From NCBI GenBank assembly GCA_947488175.1, contig CANKYO010000001.1:372001-436000 (forward strand): a stretch of DNA of 64,000 nucleotides, given 5' to 3'. A model generated the notes under the pieces. That model saw only the letters and a list, made by a program, of their open reading frames with translations. It did not search any database and was not told where the DNA came from. This document shows positions 61,674-64,000 of this stretch, one piece after another. The stretch's first letter is position 1. Each line of letters opens with the position of its first letter. This DNA comes from an uncultured Paracoccaceae bacterium (GTDB lineage: Bacteria; Pseudomonadota; Alphaproteobacteria; Rhodobacterales; Rhodobacteraceae). Position numbers and translations under genes: made by a program.

Positions 61674-62669
61674 ATGAGTGTATTAAAGAGACTAGTAACT
61701 TCCGTCGCGTTGGCCGGCGCCATGTTGGGCACACCTGCCCTTGCGCAAGACGATGTGCGTATCGCTTTGGTCGTCAAGGCACTGGGCATCGGGTTCTTCG
61801 AAGCCGCCGCTGAAGGAGCAGAAGAAGCCGCCGCTGAGCTTGGCAATGTCGAGATCATTTATACCGGCCCCACTGACACGACGGCGGAAGGTCAGATCGA
61901 GGTCATCAACGCACTGATCGCCCAGCAGGTCGATGCCATTGCGATCTCTGCCAACGACACCGACGCTTTGGTTCCTGCGCTGAAGCGCGCCATGCAGCGT
62001 GGTATCACTGTGATCAGCTGGGATTCCGGCGTGGCACCTGAGGGTCGCCAGTTGCACCTGAACCCATCGTCGAATTCGCTGATTGGCAACATGATCATTA
62101 AGCTGGCCGCCGATCATCTGCCCGAAGGTGGTGATGTGGCGGTTTTGTCTGCGACCACCACCTCGACCAACCAGAACATCTGGATCGAAGAGATGAACAA
62201 GGTCATGGGCAACTATCCGGGCATCAATGTGGTCTCGACCGTGTATGGCGATGACCTTGCCGATAAATCCTACCGCGAGGCCACTGGTCTAATGCAGTCT
62301 TTCCCAGATCTGGACGCGATCATCGCGCCGACGTCCGTCGGCATCGTAGCCGCAGCGCAGGCTGTTGTGGATGCAGGTAAAGTTGGTGAAGTGAACGTGA
62401 CTGGTCTTGGCCTGCCGTCCGAGATGGCTGGTGCAATCGAGAGCGGTGCGTCCCAGTCCTTCGCGATCTGGAACCCGATCGATCTGGGGTATTCCGCCAC
62501 GATGCTGGCCTATGAGCTCAGCCAAAACGGTGTCGAAGTCGCCCCCGGTGCGGAAATTCCGATGGGCCGCATGGGAGCTCTTACGCTGGACGAGAACAAC
62601 GAAGGCGCCATGGCCGATCCGTTCGTCTATGACGCCAGCAACATCGACCAGTTCAAGTCGATCTTCTAA
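61674..62669 (+). CDS. rhaS: Rhamnose ABC transporter, substrate-binding protein
   Basis: A 331-residue periplasmic binding protein of the ribose/rhamnose type. A Sec signal peptide (about 1-24, ending TPALAQ) precedes two Rossmann-like lobes: IALVVKALGIGFFEAAAEGAEEA (in part), DAIAISANDTDALVPALKRA and GITVISWDSGV. The RBS AGGGAGG is strong. It delivers sugar to the membrane complex, whose ATPase is next. Confidence 0.92.
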   Translation: MSVLKRLVTSVALAGAMLGTPALAQDDVRIALVVKALGIGFFEAAAEGAEEAAAELGNVEIIYTGPTDTTAEGQIEVINALIAQQVDAIAISANDTDALVPALKRAMQRGITVISWDSGVAPEGRQLHLNPSSNSLIGNMIIKLAADHLPEGGDVAVLSATTTSTNQNIWIEEMNKVMGNYPGINVVSTVYGDDLADKSYREATGLMQSFPDLDAIIAPTSVGIVAAAQAVVDAGKVGEVNVTGLGLPSEMAGAIESGASQSFAIWNPIDLGYSATMLAYELSQNGVEVAPGAEIPMGRMGALTLDENNEGAMADPFVYDASNIDQFKSIF

Positions 62670-62747
62670 ACGACCCTCCCTGACTGGTTCGGCGTACTAC
62701 GGTGCGTCGGGCCGGACAACGTCGCCCAACTCCAAATGAGGTTTCGA

Positions 62748-64000
62748 ATGACGACGCAACCCGCGCCAAATTCGCCCGTCGTGTCACCGGTTGTTTCCAT
62801 GGACATGATCACCAAGACCTTCCCCGGAGTGAAGGCACTGGATGAGGTCAAACTGGACCTGTATCCCGGCCAGGTTACTGCCCTTGTGGGCGAGAACGGC
62901 GCCGGCAAATCCACCACGGTCAAGATCCTTACTGGAATCTATTTCCCTGACGGCGGCACAATCCGCATCGACGGCGACCCCATCGCCTTTTCCAATCCCA
63001 ATGACGCCTCTGACGCGGGCATTACCGCGATCCATCAGGAAACCGTGCTGTTTGACGAACTCTCGGTCGCTGAAAACATCTACATCGGCCATGCACCGCG
63101 CTCGCGGTTCGGATTGATCGACAACGCCGAAATGCACCGCGCTGCTACCGCGCTGCTCGAAGAAATCGGCGCGCCGTTCAGTTCACACACCCAATTGCGC
63201 GATCTTGGCATTGCCAACAAGCACCTGGTGGCCATCGCCCGCGCCCTATCCGTTGATGCCCGCGTGGTGATCATGGACGAACCCACGGCCGCCCTGTCGC
63301 ACAAGGAAATCGAAGAGCTGTATGAACTGGTCGTGACCTTGAAATCCCAAGGCAAAGCAATCTTGTTCATAAGCCATAAGTTCGACGAGATTTTCCGCAT
63401 CGCCGACCGCTACACCGTCTTTCGCGATGGCGCGTTTGTGGGCGACGGTCTGATCGCAGACATCGACGAAGACGCGCTGGTAAAACTGATGGTTGGCCGC
63501 GCCGTCGAGCATATTTTCCCCGACCGTAATCCTGTTGTAGGCGAGGATGTTCTACAAGTCTTGGGCTATGATCATCCGACCGAATTCGCCGACATCGGTT
63601 TCACCCTCAAGCGCGGCGAAATCCTCGGGTTCTATGGGCTTGTGGGCGCGGGTCGTTCCGAATTCATGCAGGCCTTGTTTGGCATAACCAAACCCAGCAA
63701 AGGCGTGACCAAAATCAACGGTGATATCTGCGTCATCCGGTCTCCCGCAGATGCCGTGAACAACGGGATCGTCTACGTGCCCGAAGATCGTGGTAAACAG
63801 GGCGCGATTATCGGATTGCCGATATTCCAGAACATCACCCTGCCGTCCCTTGGTCGCACGTCCCAGCGTGGCTTCCTGCGGCTCGCCGAGGAATTCAAAC
63901 TGGCGCGCAAATATGCCGAGCGGTTGGATCTGCGCGCTGCATCCCTTGATCAGGACGTCGGCAATCTGTCGGGTGGCAACCAGCAAAAGGTCGTCATCGC
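62748..64000 (+). CDS. rhaT: Rhamnose ABC transporter, ATP-binding protein (3' end outside window)
   Basis: At least 417 residues of a tandem sugar-ABC ATPase. The first nucleotide-binding domain has Walker A GENGAGKSTTVKIL and Walker B VVIMDEPTAAL; its signature loop is altered (RDLGIANKHLVAIARAL). The second has the degenerate Walker A of the family (GLVGAGRSEFMQALFG) and a full signature LSGGNQQKVVI at the window edge. GAGG lies upstream of ATG. The permease genes should follow. Confidence 0.92.
   Translation, partial: MTTQPAPNSPVVSPVVSMDMITKTFPGVKALDEVKLDLYPGQVTALVGENGAGKSTTVKILTGIYFPDGGTIRIDGDPIAFSNPNDASDAGITAIHQETVLFDELSVAENIYIGHAPRSRFGLIDNAEMHRAATALLEEIGAPFSSHTQLRDLGIANKHLVAIARALSVDARVVIMDEPTAALSHKEIEELYELVVTLKSQGKAILFISHKFDEIFRIADRYTVFRDGAFVGDGLIADIDEDALVKLMVGRAVEHIFPDRNPVVGEDVLQVLGYDHPTEFADIGFTLKRGEILGFYGLVGAGRSEFMQALFGITKPSKGVTKINGDICVIRSPADAVNNGIVYVPEDRGKQGAIIGLPIFQNITLPSLGRTSQRGFLRLAEEFKLARKYAERLDLRAASLDQDVGNLSGGNQQKVVI

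Overview
The window reads as chromosomal DNA of a marine alphaproteobacterium of the roseobacter group (Rhodobacterales). The basis is the G+C-rich coding, the gene families and the gene orders: a siroheme/sulfite reductase cluster beside an Lrp-type regulator, a form II CoxL cluster, surE-pcm-nlpD, tatABC followed by a DUF815 gene, and a rhizobial-type rhaDI/rhaRST locus. The genus cannot be fixed from the sequence. No rRNA, tRNA or CRISPR array was seen.

Layout. 1-6.4 kb: the start of an outgoing gene, an Lrp/AsnC regulator, and an assimilatory sulfate reduction operon (cysG, DUF2849, cysI, cysH, DUF934) followed by a ferredoxin-NADP reductase. 6.4-9.7 kb: an Ala/Glu-rich membrane-anchored protein, infC with a non-AUG start, and an OmpA-family protein. 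9.8-18.8 kb: a long minus-strand operon for a form II CO-dehydrogenase-like molybdenum hydroxylase (coxD, P-loop kinase, coxE, DUF1203, xdhC/coxF, molybdopterin-binding protein, coxS, coxL, coxM). 18.9-25.7 kb: gcdH, an unrecognised protein, pyrC, pyrE, dnaB and a small tail-anchored protein. 25.7-27.3 kb: an AT-richer insertion with a zincin-like protein, bounded by duplicated merR promoter DNA and a foreign dnaB 3' end. 27.3-47.6 kb: mostly housekeeping (merR/aldo-keto reductase, fatty acid hydroxylase, alr, radA, cvpA, LytTR, purF, arsC, surE-pcm-nlpD, tatABC, a TauE/SafE permease, dusA).

47.5-50.7 kb is the accessory hot spot. A tyrosine-recombinase island sits in the 5' end of dusA, with a 16-bp repeat at both ends. 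It carries int, a broken DUF932 gene and a prtN-like gene. Beyond the right repeat lies a second, decayed island of the same kind, in which an integrase fragment is fused to the missing back half of a DUF932 gene. The DNA therefore records at least two integrations at one site.

50.8-64 kb: a VIT1/CCC1 transporter, an RND efflux pair, a 1.1-kb gene-poor stretch with a fossil GGDEF domain, and the divergent L-rhamnose locus (rhaI, rhaD on minus; rhaR, rhaS and the start of rhaT on plus) around a cluster of TCAATCAT repeats. A family of double-palindrome intergenic elements occurs three times (2.6, 13.0 and 28.7 kb), twice inside operons.
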